From JBASEY01 sp049652745 (GTDB lineage: Bacteria; CSSED10-310): a stretch of DNA of 64,000 nt. Where the stretch lies: assembly GCA_049652745.1 (NCBI GenBank), contig JBASEY010000028.1, forward strand, positions 1-64,000, given 5' to 3'. How positions within the stretch are numbered: position 1 is the first letter of the stretch; each line of letters begins with the position of its first letter. Shown piece by piece: positions 56,514 to 64,000 of the stretch. Below the pieces are notes generated by a model. That model made no database searches. It was not told the origin of the DNA and saw only the letters and a list, made by a program, of their open reading frames with translations. The position numbers and the translations under genes were made by a program.

Positions 56514-56522
56514 AGGCTGATC

Positions 56523-57146
56523 ATGAAACGTAAAATACCCATGCTGATCGTTACCATCACCGGGTTCATCATGACCATCCAGTATTTTGTTCCGCACCCC
56601 TGGAGTGTCGCTTTGTATGAGAATGCCATGGACTGGTTGGTGATCATAGGAATTTTTGCGATGCCGTTAGGCATATATTCCATGCTTCGGATGCAGATCG
56701 GCAAGATCAAGCGTCGATCTGCCGGTTGGGGGTACTCGCTTGTCAGCGTCGTCAGTTTGTTTTTGATGCTGGGATTGGGTTACACGCAAACATGTCTTGA
56801 AACCGGCACATTTTTTATGAAAATTTTTGAATTCATCTATATTCCGATTCAGGCTACGATGTTCAGTTTGTTGGCGTTTTATATCGCCAGCGCCGCTTAT
56901 CGAGCATTCCGGGCTCGCAACCTGATGGCCTCCATCGTTCTTGCCAGCGCTATCGTGGTGATGTTGGGAAGAGTGCCGATTGGTGAGAGTATCTCACCTT
57001 ATCTACCTCGGTTGGCGTCCTGGATCATGAACGTCCCGAACATGGCGGCACAACGCGCCATCATGATCGGATTGGGTTTAGGCGCGGTTTCGACAGGAAT
57101 AAAAATCGTTCTGGGTATTGAACGCTCCTACATGGGGATGGAATAA
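56523..57146 (+). CDS. Multi-pass membrane protein of the DUF6754 operon
   Basis: 207 residues with about five or six hydrophobic segments (about 5-20, 38-56, 70-88, 95-120, 130-150, 175-192). The loop AYRAFRARNLMASIVLASA and the VPIGESISPYLPRLASW region look conserved for the family. It starts 9 bases after the DUF6754 gene and its stop overlaps the next start by one base. Likely an inner-membrane subunit of the same complex. No known transporter signature. Confidence 0.72.
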   Translation: MKRKIPMLIVTITGFIMTIQYFVPHPWSVALYENAMDWLVIIGIFAMPLGIYSMLRMQIGKIKRRSAGWGYSLVSVVSLFLMLGLGYTQTCLETGTFFMKIFEFIYIPIQATMFSLLAFYIASAAYRAFRARNLMASIVLASAIVVMLGRVPIGESISPYLPRLASWIMNVPNMAAQRAIMIGLGLGAVSTGIKIVLGIERSYMGME

Positions 57147-57997
57147 TGAAAGCGTCATTTGCTGATAAAATACTGAACATCGATCGTCGCTTTATCTATC
57201 TGTGCGTCATGCTGGCCGCGATCATTCCTTTTATTTTCAAGATCAATCTCGAAGTCAAAGTTACGCCGGAAGTTAAATCAGTTTATGACTTCATCGAAAA
57301 ATTGAAACCCGGTTCGGTCATCCTGCTCGCGGCGGATTACGATCCGCAGACTCAGGCGGAAAACAAACCTCAAGCGGAAGCGATGCTGCGTCATATGTTC
57401 AAAAAGAATCTCAAGGTCATCATCATGACTCTGTCGCAGGATGGCGCGGCAATGGCTGAAATGTTGTCCACGTCGATCTCCGCAGAATATGATAAAAAAC
57501 GTGGCGAAGACTATGTGTATTTGGGCTATAAACCCTATTTCGGGATCATCATTCTGTCGATCGGGCAGGATTTCAGAATCAGTTATCCGGCGGATTTCTA
57601 CGATACGCCGTTGGACGATATACCGATGATGAAAACCATACGCAATTATGACGATATTGCCGCGGTGATCGAGGTTGGCGGCAGCAATGTGACGCATGCC
57701 TGGCTGACCAATGCTCGGGAGCGATATAAAGTGCCGTTGGCCTTTGCGGTAACTGCTGTTTCGGGCCCGCAGTATTATGCAACGCTGCAGTCCGGCCAGA
57801 TATTCGGGCTTATCGGCGGGCTGAAAGGCGCCGCTGAATACGAAATGCTGCTGCTGGATGAATACAAGCGTTTGAATGTAACCGCCAGAGCGATACAAGG
57901 GATGAATGTTCAAAATATCGTACATATTTTGATCATTTTATTGACGATTGTCGGTAATTTAGCGTTTTTCATGAAGAAAAAACAGGGGGAACGGTAA
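57146..57997 (+). CDS. Membrane-anchored protein with Rossmann-like periplasmic domain
   Basis: 283 residues. One helix at about 15-32 (FIYLCVMLAAIIPFIF) and one at about 257-278 flank a soluble domain of roughly 220 residues with alternating strands and helices (VILLAADYDPQTQAE, LKVIIMTLSQDG, FGIIILSIGQDF). The domain probably lies outside the cytoplasmic membrane. The start overlaps the previous stop (TAATG), showing coupling. Family not recognised. It may be the extracytoplasmic part of the complex. Confidence 0.72.
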   Translation: MKASFADKILNIDRRFIYLCVMLAAIIPFIFKINLEVKVTPEVKSVYDFIEKLKPGSVILLAADYDPQTQAENKPQAEAMLRHMFKKNLKVIIMTLSQDGAAMAEMLSTSISAEYDKKRGEDYVYLGYKPYFGIIILSIGQDFRISYPADFYDTPLDDIPMMKTIRNYDDIAAVIEVGGSNVTHAWLTNARERYKVPLAFAVTAVSGPQYYATLQSGQIFGLIGGLKGAAEYEMLLLDEYKRLNVTARAIQGMNVQNIVHILIILLTIVGNLAFFMKKKQGER

Positions 57998-57998
57998 A

Positions 57999-58625
57999 AT
58001 GTCACCGCTTGAATTGAATATTTGGAACACTATAGGCGCTTTTTTCACGATCGCCGCCTTTTCATTTCTATACAAAGACAATCCACTGTACAAAATCGCC
58101 GAGTCCATCGTTGTCGGCGTGGCAGCGGGTTATTTTACAGTCTTGTTGTTCTGGACAAGCCTTAAACCGAAATTCTGGGACCAGCTCGTCGTCTATCACC
58201 GATGGTGGTATATCATTCCCGGCCTGTTGGGCATCATGATGTATTTTCGCTTCAGTAAACAATACAGTTGGATCAGCCGTTATCCGCTTTGCCTGTATAT
58301 CGGTATCGGTTCCGGTATCGCCATTCCGCTATCACTGCAAGCGTTTGTCGTGCGCCAAGTTGAAGCGACGATGCTGCAGATCGATTTTCAGACTACTGTG
58401 GGATGGAACAATTTTCTTGTCGTGATCATGGTGTTTTCAGCGTTGATCTATTTCTTTTTCAGTATGGAACACAAAGGCCTAGTGGGAAGTACGGCCACAT
58501 TCGGCATCTGGGTGATCATGGTCGGGTTCGGCGCGAGTTTCGGGTATACCGTCATGGCGCGTGTGTCGCTGTTGATCGGGCGGATACAGTATTTGCTGGG
58601 TGATTGGCTTCATTTGGTGGACTAG
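57999..58625 (+). CDS. Multi-pass membrane protein, last gene of the DUF6754 operon
   Basis: 208 residues with about six hydrophobic segments. It starts one base after the previous stop, with GGGGGAACGG upstream. Conserved-looking parts are NPLYKIAESIVVGVAAGYFTV and the end RIQYLLGDWLHLVD. It probably completes a membrane complex with the two preceding subunits. Tandem hairpins 58626-58691 begin right at its stop and may end the transcript. Confidence 0.7.
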   Translation: MSPLELNIWNTIGAFFTIAAFSFLYKDNPLYKIAESIVVGVAAGYFTVLLFWTSLKPKFWDQLVVYHRWWYIIPGLLGIMMYFRFSKQYSWISRYPLCLYIGIGSGIAIPLSLQAFVVRQVEATMLQIDFQTTVGWNNFLVVIMVFSALIYFFFSMEHKGLVGSTATFGIWVIMVGFGASFGYTVMARVSLLIGRIQYLLGDWLHLVD

Positions 58626-58691
58626 GCGCTCTGTGAGCGCTTAAGTGCTGAGTCCTGAGTGGCGCGCTCTACGAGCGCTTAAGTGCTGAGT
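58626..58691 (+). repeat. Two direct repeats, each a perfect hairpin
   Basis: Two 28-base units (58626-58653 and 58664-58691) share the end GAGCGCTTAAGTGCTGAGT. Each begins with a perfect 6-bp hairpin, GCGCTC-loop-GAGCGC, with loop TGT in the first and TAC in the second. They lie immediately after the seven-gene operon and could act as a terminator or transcript stabiliser. Two units do not make a CRISPR array. Confidence 0.6.
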
Positions 58692-59044
58692 TATTAGTTT
58701 TTCAGTTGATTAAGGTTAGGAGAGTTTTCTGATTAAAACTAGAAGACGATAGTTGCTAAACTCTAACAATTGGATATTGAAACCAAACGTCCTACCCCCT
58801 CAACCCATACCCCTCTCTTTTCAACACCTGGAGATTGGTTATTGAATATTCGGAAGAGTTCTACATGCATTGTCACACAGTACAGGGTATCTAATAGTAT
58901 CTTGGCACAGCCAAATCAGTTTTCGTACATGGGTTTCAAAATAAAATCCTGTTTAAAGACAGTTTAAGGAAACGCAACAAATACTACATTTGACGTCCTG
59001 AAAAAAACAGCTTTAAATAAAAGGGGTGATGACCGGAGGACAGT
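58692..59044. other. Gene-free stretch with repeat remnant
   Basis: No coding region supported. It contains dispersed-repeat copy C (58750-58860), and the last 20 bases provide GGAGGAC for the nucleotidyltransferase gene. Confidence 0.5.
58750..58860 (+). repeat. Dispersed intergenic repeat, partial copy C
   Basis: Shares AAACTCTAACAATTGGATATTGAAACC and CACCTGGAGATTGGTTATTGAATATT-like pieces with copies A and B, in shuffled order, followed by a C-rich part. The TTCGCG units are missing. Confidence 0.5.
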
Positions 59045-59554
59045 TTGGATATCGTCCACATTGAAAGAATTTTTAAAAGCCTGGAAAATGCCGCAGTTCA
59101 GTACGTGGTTGTCGGCGGTCTGGCTGTTGTAGCGCATGGATATCTTCGCTTCACAGCGGATATCGATTTATTTCTGAACCTGGAACCCGATAACCTCAGA
59201 AAAGCGGTCGATGTATTTACCGAACTGGGCTATCGACCTCGTATTCCTGTTCCAATTCACGATTTCATCAGTCATAAAACCAGGGCGGAATGGATAAAGG
59301 AAAAGAATCTCAAAGTGTTTACTCTGTGGAATCCATCTGATCCAATCCTTGAGATCGATCTTTTTGTTGAGGCTCCGATGGATTTTATCGAAGCAGAAAA
59401 AAACTCTGTGTTGTTTGATATGGGATCGGGGGTAACAATTCGTGTTATAGGTTTTGACGATCTTATTGCCTTGAAATTAGCAGCGGGTCGGCATCGCGAT
59501 ATCGACGATGTGGAGAATCTTCGCAAAGTGCAACGAACTCGTAATGAAAAATAA
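59045..59554 (+). CDS. Nucleotidyltransferase-fold protein (MNT/AbiEii-like)
   Basis: 169 residues, TTG start with GGAGGAC upstream. The nucleotidyltransferase fold is shown by YVVVGGLAVVAHGY, the paired metal Asp in TADIDLFL, and the later third acid in ILEIDLFVEAP. The C-terminal LIALKLAAGRHRDIDDV is typical of small minimal nucleotidyltransferases. Some of these act as toxins or antitoxins by adding nucleotides to RNA or protein. The next gene overlaps the stop, so the two form a module of that general type. Confidence 0.85.
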   Translation: MDIVHIERIFKSLENAAVQYVVVGGLAVVAHGYLRFTADIDLFLNLEPDNLRKAVDVFTELGYRPRIPVPIHDFISHKTRAEWIKEKNLKVFTLWNPSDPILEIDLFVEAPMDFIEAEKNSVLFDMGSGVTIRVIGFDDLIALKLAAGRHRDIDDVENLRKVQRTRNEK

Positions 59555-59762
59555 TAAAATTAACTTGGACGATCAGCATTGGGAGAACGGCTTTGAGGGT
59601 CATTCGGATGCCCAGTTGATCAGAATGTCCAAATTGACGTTCGAGCAGAAATTGAAGTGGCTGGAAACTATCGGTCGTTTACTTCGTCGATTGCAGAAAT
59701 CCGGTTCTTCGAGCTCGATCGATGATTCTTCGCGGGAGCGCGATGATCCTCAAGAAGATTAG
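59544..59762 (+). CDS. Small partner of the nucleotidyltransferase
   Basis: 72 residues from ATG 59544, which lies inside the end of the nucleotidyltransferase gene. LTFEQKLKWLETIGRLLRR is an amphipathic helix of the kind found in small proteins encoded beside such nucleotidyltransferases, often annotated as antitoxins. The end is rich in Ser, Asp and Glu and probably disordered. Function is inferred from the pairing only. Confidence 0.65.
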   Translation: MKNNKINLDDQHWENGFEGHSDAQLIRMSKLTFEQKLKWLETIGRLLRRLQKSGSSSSIDDSSRERDDPQED

Positions 59763-59858
59763 AAACATGTCTAAAAATTGATCGAGAATTGCGTCACTGC
59801 TAAAATAGCGGCATTGTGTGATGACATGTCATCAACGGCATGCAGATGGAGGTGAAAC

Positions 59859-60545
59859 ATGGTAGAGATTAAATATTTCGGTCATTCCGCAGTTGGGATC
59901 AAAACAGGCGGTATGACTATTCTTATCGACCCGTTTTTAACCGGTAATCCGCAGATGCGGGGAGATCCTTCTGCTGTCAAGGCCGATGTCGTTTGCGTGA
60001 CTCATGGCCACAGTGACCATTTGGGTGACACGATCGATATTGCCAAGCGGAGCAGATCGTTGGTGATAGCGCCGTTTGAGTTGGCGCTTTATCTTCAGAA
60101 AAAGGGGTGCCATGTACACCCGATGCATATCGGCGGAGCCAAGAGTTTCAACTGGGGTCGCGTCAAGCTGACGCCTGCGCTTCATGGATCGGCAGTTATC
60201 GAAGACGACGGCAAAGTTATCTATACCGGCAATCCTTGCGGATTTTTGGTCACTGTGGAAGGAAAGACGATTTATCATGCCGGTGATACGGGCTTGAGCG
60301 CCGAGATGGAAGTGATCGGGCGGATGAATCCGATCGATTTGGCTTTTATACCGATCGGGGATAACTTCACGATGGGCCCGGAAGATGCCGTCGAAGCGGT
60401 GCGGATGTTGAAGCCGAAAAAAGTCGTGCCGATGCACTTCAGCACCTGGGACATCATTGCGCAGGATCCGGAAAGTTTTCGGAGACACGCATCCGCTGTG
60501 GCTCAGGTGGAAATCGTCGAGCCTGGTAAAACGATAACGTTATAA
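59859..60545 (+). CDS. UPF0173-type metallo-beta-lactamase-fold hydrolase
   Basis: 228 residues, normal for the family. The metal motif H-x-H-x-D-H is CVTHGHSDHLGD (about residues 47-58), with further ligands in TPALHGSA, YHAGDTGL and PMHFSTWD. The N-terminal IKYFGHSAVGI is typical of UPF0173. It is a cytoplasmic metal-dependent hydrolase of unknown substrate. GGAGGTG precedes the ATG. Confidence 0.93.
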   Translation: MVEIKYFGHSAVGIKTGGMTILIDPFLTGNPQMRGDPSAVKADVVCVTHGHSDHLGDTIDIAKRSRSLVIAPFELALYLQKKGCHVHPMHIGGAKSFNWGRVKLTPALHGSAVIEDDGKVIYTGNPCGFLVTVEGKTIYHAGDTGLSAEMEVIGRMNPIDLAFIPIGDNFTMGPEDAVEAVRMLKPKKVVPMHFSTWDIIAQDPESFRRHASAVAQVEIVEPGKTITL

Positions 60546-60555
60546 AAAGGTGTTT

Positions 60556-60831
60556 TTATTCGTTTTCGTATTCGAAAACCATTTTTTGGACACAGACACC
60601 GGACAGTGCACTGAGTTTTTCAGCTAATTCGTGACTGGCCGATGGTTCACCGGACATGTGCAGCAACAACAGCCCGTTTGTGCTGCAGGAGCTGTCATCG
60701 ATATTATGTAGACCTAGTCGAGTCTTAATGTAACAGCCGTATTTCGTCAAGAGTTCCTGTACTTTGGCGGCATTGACCTGCCGACCGGTGATATGTACTC
60801 CCAGAACAATGTGAGTCGCTTTTTTTGCCAT
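60556..60831 (-). CDS. TM1266-type hydrogenase-system regulator (ACT/NikR-C fold)
   Basis: 91 residues. IVLGVHITGRQVNAAKVQELLTKYG, then KTRLGLHN and a final VCVQKMVFEYE match the small ferredoxin-like (ACT/NikR C-terminal) proteins called iron-only hydrogenase system regulators. They usually occur with [FeFe]-hydrogenase maturation genes. None are in this window, so it is a hint of hydrogen metabolism elsewhere, not evidence of it. GGAG lies upstream. Convergent with the UPF0173 gene. Confidence 0.8.
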   Translation of the reverse strand: MAKKATHIVLGVHITGRQVNAAKVQELLTKYGCYIKTRLGLHNIDDSSCSTNGLLLLHMSGEPSASHELAEKLSALSGVCVQKMVFEYENE

Positions 60832-61017
60832 TTCAAATTCTCCTTCAAAAACGTGGTTCAGGCTAACAGCCGTGTGGATAATACATAAATTGGCAAAGGA
60901 ATCAAGTTGTTGTGGTAAGCGAAGGAAGTGTTCGGGAATTTGTAGGTATGTATTAGGGGTAAAACAAGGAATATGGGACGGATGGGACCAATAAATGCGC
61001 TTATTCCCGTTTACTCG

Positions 61018-62337
61018 TCAATATCCAAACCCCCAAGACTGAGTGGCTACGTTCGTCAGCAGGTAACTCATGCTGTTGTCCAAAGTGGCTCCGATAAGAA
61101 GGAGATTCGACATGCTAGCGTAAATTTGTGGCCATTGAAACGCCGGCATCACCTCCCAATACCAAGCGCCGTGGTTCATATCGATCCATCCCCAGCTCAA
61201 CCCGTCCGGATAGTGAACCCAGGTGGGCCAGAACCAGAAATCGTTATAAACGTTCAGAGCGACAAACAAGGCGGCATCGTATTGTGTAGGTCCCGGGTTG
61301 TCGATGACGGCATGAACATAAAAAACGTCTCCCGGATAAAAATAGGTTTTCGGCATGCTGAAGTACAACTGCGCCTGTGATGGAGGCGGCGTCGGCGTCG
61401 GTGAGGAATCGAAAAACGGCAGGATCGCAAAAGTGCCGATCGACGCCTGGTCGCGCCTGATCCTGAAATATCCGGATTCCCCCCATTGAGAACTCCAACT
61501 GTTTTTGCATATCCAACTGTTTTCCTGGTCGTTCCAACCCACGATAACGACAAAATGGCCTCCCAGGTTCGAACCCCAGGCTTGGGTGTAAACGCCTGAG
61601 GTATAGTAATGAAAATCTTCGTATACCTCCATCCGGCAAGGAATGGGTCTATTGATCAAGGCATTTTTAATCGCTGTTTCGTTTGTGGTTGTTTGAGTGA
61701 CCCATTGCCAGTTGGTAATTCTCACCGCACGGGATTGCCAATCACTGCAGGTTGCATAGCAGTTGCTGTCGGACTCGGTATAGGGAAGGCAGGCCTCATC
61801 AGGAACGCCGTAAGACATGAAGTAGTTCATAGCGGCGTCAAGAGTCCATCCTTGAGTACAACTGCCGCCTCCACACGAAAAAAGATGCTGCTCGGATAGA
61901 TCGATCGCCAGGCTCGGATTCGTTGCGGCTATACGGACTCCGGCTTCGACAGCGCCGCATGCAGCGAACGCCCCGCAGCTCCCGCAGTTTTTTTGGTTTT
62001 TTACCGATGTCATCCAGTTGTGGCCGCCGTAGTTGCGCCAGTCCATCGAACTCGCGGCTGCACGAGGATCAGGAACTTCCGGCCAAACAATAATATCGTC
62101 GGGTGAGATATCCTTCGGAGAAGGCAGGTTTCCACCCAGCAGCATCTTTCGCTCCGCCGACGACAATTCGGTAATCCAATTTTCAGCGGCTGTCCAAGAG
62201 GCTCCCGTTTCACGAATGGCTTGCCGTATCGAGGCAAGCTCTTCCGAGGACGCGATCGATTCACCGCAGAACACGATCAGTCCAAGAAAAATGCAGACCA
62301 CCAACCCTAATCTATAGCGATTTTCAAATGCTTTCAT
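61018..62337 (-). CDS. Secreted papain-like (C1A) cysteine peptidase with shared C-terminal domain
   Basis: 439 residues with AAGGAGG upstream and a signal peptide (RLGLVVCIFLGLIVFCG). The peptidase domain (about 95-305) has the oxyanion Gln and catalytic Cys in KNQKNCGSCGAFA (Q115, C121), the His in GGHFVVIVGWND and the Asn in CKNSWSSQWGESGYF. The usual Trp after the Cys is Gly. A short propeptide-like stretch precedes it. A Pro/Thr linker (about 311-321) leads to a C-terminal domain with YFSMPKTYFYPGDVFYVHA, LNVYNDFWFWPTW and a final SWGFGY, shared with the proteins at 28623 and 48769. It would digest proteins outside the cell. Confidence 0.88.
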   Translation of the reverse strand: MKAFENRYRLGLVVCIFLGLIVFCGESIASSEELASIRQAIRETGASWTAAENWITELSSAERKMLLGGNLPSPKDISPDDIIVWPEVPDPRAAASSMDWRNYGGHNWMTSVKNQKNCGSCGAFAACGAVEAGVRIAATNPSLAIDLSEQHLFSCGGGSCTQGWTLDAAMNYFMSYGVPDEACLPYTESDSNCYATCSDWQSRAVRITNWQWVTQTTTNETAIKNALINRPIPCRMEVYEDFHYYTSGVYTQAWGSNLGGHFVVIVGWNDQENSWICKNSWSSQWGESGYFRIRRDQASIGTFAILPFFDSSPTPTPPPSQAQLYFSMPKTYFYPGDVFYVHAVIDNPGPTQYDAALFVALNVYNDFWFWPTWVHYPDGLSWGWIDMNHGAWYWEVMPAFQWPQIYASMSNLLLIGATLDNSMSYLLTNVATQSWGFGY

Positions 62338-62533
62338 TTCTACGTTCCTCCTTTTGATATTCTATAAAAACCTGTGAAGATAAAGCAAATAGTTTGTGTA
62401 ATACCCTGGTTTGAAAAAGATGGAGTGAAAAAATAGCAAATGATGGGCAGTTTATCGAATGTATTACACAATCACCTATCATTGCTTTTCCCATGGTGTA
62501 TTTAACTGACAAAACCGGTTCCGCTGTGATACT

Positions 62534-64000
62534 ATGACGGGTGTGATGGTTCGTGAGCAGACATTCCGACATCTGAAACCGGTTATGTGGCTGTTCGTTG
62601 TTTTACAGGCGCTGTTGTTTTCTCCGCGTCTGAATTCCGACGGCGCATATTATTACGAGTACCTGCGTTCTTGGGTTCTGCAAAACGATTTTAACTTTGC
62701 CGATGAACGGGAATTTTTCACATGGGAATGGGTGCCGGTCATAAAGGATTATCTTCCGGGCGGATGGGAAGAAACCGGGTATCCGCCGAATATTTTCTCT
62801 TTCGGCCCGGCAATGCTCTGGATGCCTTTTTTTCTATTGTGCCACATAATTGCTTGGACCTTAAAAAGTCTGGGTCTACCGGTTTCGACGACCGGATATG
62901 GAGTGATAACCAGGTTTTTACCGATGATGTCGTCGGTATTGGCAGGTTTGGGAGCACTGTATGTAATGGATCGGATCGGCCGGCGGGCTGGATTTGATCC
63001 GCCGGACCGAGCAGCCGGGTTGCTTTTTCTGCTTGGAGCCTCCCATCTTCCGGCCTTTTTATTTGTCACTCCGGCTTTTGCCCATGCTTTCAGTGTTTTT
63101 TTCTCTGCGCTGTTTCTTTATATCTGGTTTATATCGAATCGAAATGATTTTTCAACCGGTCAATTTGCTCTGTTCGGCGCCATAGTGGGATTTGCTGTTG
63201 TGGTCAGATGGCAGAATTTTCTTCTGCTTGCGCTGCCGGCCATCGATTTCGCCAATGACTTATGGGAAAATCCGCGGCTTATAAAAAAGAAACTGTTGAA
63301 ATGGATGACTTTCGGAATTGCTCTGAGTTGCGTGGTTATGCCGCAACTTTTAGTAACAAAAACTCTTTATGGAAAATGGGTTATCGATCCACAGGGAGAC
63401 GGCGGCATGCTCTGGATGAGCCCGAGATTCCGCTTGGTTCTGTTCGATAAAGTCCTGGGTCTTTTCTCGGTGAATCCCATACTCCTTCCGGCATTGCTGG
63501 TGTTGCCGTTTTTATGGTGGCGCTCGAGACGTATGGCCTGGGGATTATTGGTGGTGGTGATCTCTCAATCCTATATCAATGCCATACGCAGAGATTGGGC
63601 GGGTGTTGGTTTCGGGATGCGGCGTTTTCTGAATATCGCTCCCGGGTTCGCTTTGGGTCTGATGGTGTTGTTCGCTTGGGCCCGGCCGACTTCACGACGA
63701 TGGCTGCGCAGAGTTTTAGTGGGATTGGGATGTGTTTTGATCGGTTGGAACCTGTTGTTGATGGCGCAATATTATCTGTCCAAGTTCGGCGCTCCATGGA
63801 CAGATATCACGAGCAGTGAGATAATTCGGGCTCAATTCACTCAATCGCCGGTACTGCTTGCGGAGTTGATGGGGACAAGCCTGATGATGCAGGGATTTCG
63901 CGGTGATGGTATAAGCCTTCTTTTAGGGCTCCTGGGAGTAGCGATAAGTCTATCGGTTTTTCTGCTGCTCCCCAAAATCGATGTGTTGTTACGTCGAATT
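62534..64000 (+). CDS. Multi-pass membrane protein (GT39/PMT-like), 3' end beyond the window
   Basis: 489 codons are open from ATG 62534 to the last base, so the protein is incomplete at its C-terminus. An ATG at 62546 is an alternative start; neither has a strong ribosome site. About ten hydrophobic segments are visible. The N-terminal loop after the first helix (SPRLNSDGAYYYEYLRSW, then WEETGYPPNIFSFGPAML) resembles the acidic first loop of membrane glycosyltransferases of the GT39/ArnT superfamily, in which early Asp and Glu residues are catalytic. Frames on the other strand here are shadows. Function inferred from this resemblance only. Confidence 0.65.
   Translation, partial: MTGVMVREQTFRHLKPVMWLFVVLQALLFSPRLNSDGAYYYEYLRSWVLQNDFNFADEREFFTWEWVPVIKDYLPGGWEETGYPPNIFSFGPAMLWMPFFLLCHIIAWTLKSLGLPVSTTGYGVITRFLPMMSSVLAGLGALYVMDRIGRRAGFDPPDRAAGLLFLLGASHLPAFLFVTPAFAHAFSVFFSALFLYIWFISNRNDFSTGQFALFGAIVGFAVVVRWQNFLLLALPAIDFANDLWENPRLIKKKLLKWMTFGIALSCVVMPQLLVTKTLYGKWVIDPQGDGGMLWMSPRFRLVLFDKVLGLFSVNPILLPALLVLPFLWWRSRRMAWGLLVVVISQSYINAIRRDWAGVGFGMRRFLNIAPGFALGLMVLFAWARPTSRRWLRRVLVGLGCVLIGWNLLLMAQYYLSKFGAPWTDITSSEIIRAQFTQSPVLLAELMGTSLMMQGFRGDGISLLLGLLGVAISLSVFLLLPKIDVLLRRI

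Noticed and set aside
58626..58691. A CRISPR array
   Set aside because: Only two units with a 10-base spacing, each itself a hairpin, and no cas genes.
62722..63819. Several short frames near the window end
   Set aside because: They are shadows of the single long open frame from 62534 to the last base.

Overview
This window looks like a chromosomal segment from an uncultured, anaerobic bacterium with a Gram-negative type envelope. GC content is moderate, by eye in the mid to high 40s. The anaerobic picture comes from a ferritin/rubredoxin/rubrerythrin oxygen-defence cluster, several radical-SAM enzymes (two with B12-binding domains), a TM1266-type protein that usually accompanies [FeFe]-hydrogenases, and a selenoprotein hidden by an in-frame TGA. 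Lipoproteins, an MltD-like transglycosylase and secreted proteins with Pro/Thr linkers support the envelope type. No rRNA, marker-protein cluster or phage region is present, so the phylum cannot be named from this window; a candidate phylum fits best.

Layout. 0-3 kb: a secreted protein, then a comM/yifB fragment cut by a decayed IS1182-type insertion sequence, then a copy of a dispersed intergenic repeat. 3.2-9.5 kb: tRNA-Leu(CAA), an unknown gene, the SelW-like selenoprotein with its SECIS hairpin, a HAD phosphatase, an EamA transporter, a LysM/SLT lipoprotein, a nucleosidase and a small unknown. 9.6-21 kb: radical SAM/SPASM, DUF2089-DUF4097 pair, aminotransferase, a four-gene operon of two glycosyltransferases, a B12 radical-SAM enzyme and a lipoprotein, then RecD2 preceded by a pseudo-receiver Ser/Thr kinase. 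21-28.5 kb: acetyltransferase, oxygen-defence cluster, YigZ, degenerate CPBP protein, M28 peptidase, an unknown and a second acetyltransferase. 28.6-40 kb: a secreted Omp28-like protein, a 1225-residue STAND-like ATPase, a GalT-like enzyme, an ECF sigma/anti-sigma/bactofilin-like operon and a large secreted M28 peptidase with a dockerin. 40-50 kb: PurA, ParA with a TPR partner, a B12 radical-SAM enzyme with a sodium symporter, polysaccharide deacetylase, M42 peptidase and a secreted beta-helix protein.

50.6-58.6 kb is the most unusual part. A tightly packed seven-gene run (51671-58625) encodes a small soluble protein, a GlmL/MutL-family ASKHA ATPase, a barrel-sandwich/KOW-like protein, a DUF6754 membrane protein and three further membrane proteins. 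No glutamate mutase subunit is nearby. It reads as an uncharacterised ATPase-linked membrane complex.

58.6-64 kb: tandem hairpins and a repeat remnant, a nucleotidyltransferase with a small partner, a UPF0173 hydrolase, the TM1266-type regulator, a secreted papain-like peptidase and a membrane protein running off the end. Three secreted proteins with unrelated N-terminal domains (28.6, 48.8 and 61.0 kb) share the same C-terminal domain of roughly 115 residues, which may be a sorting or anchoring module of this lineage.
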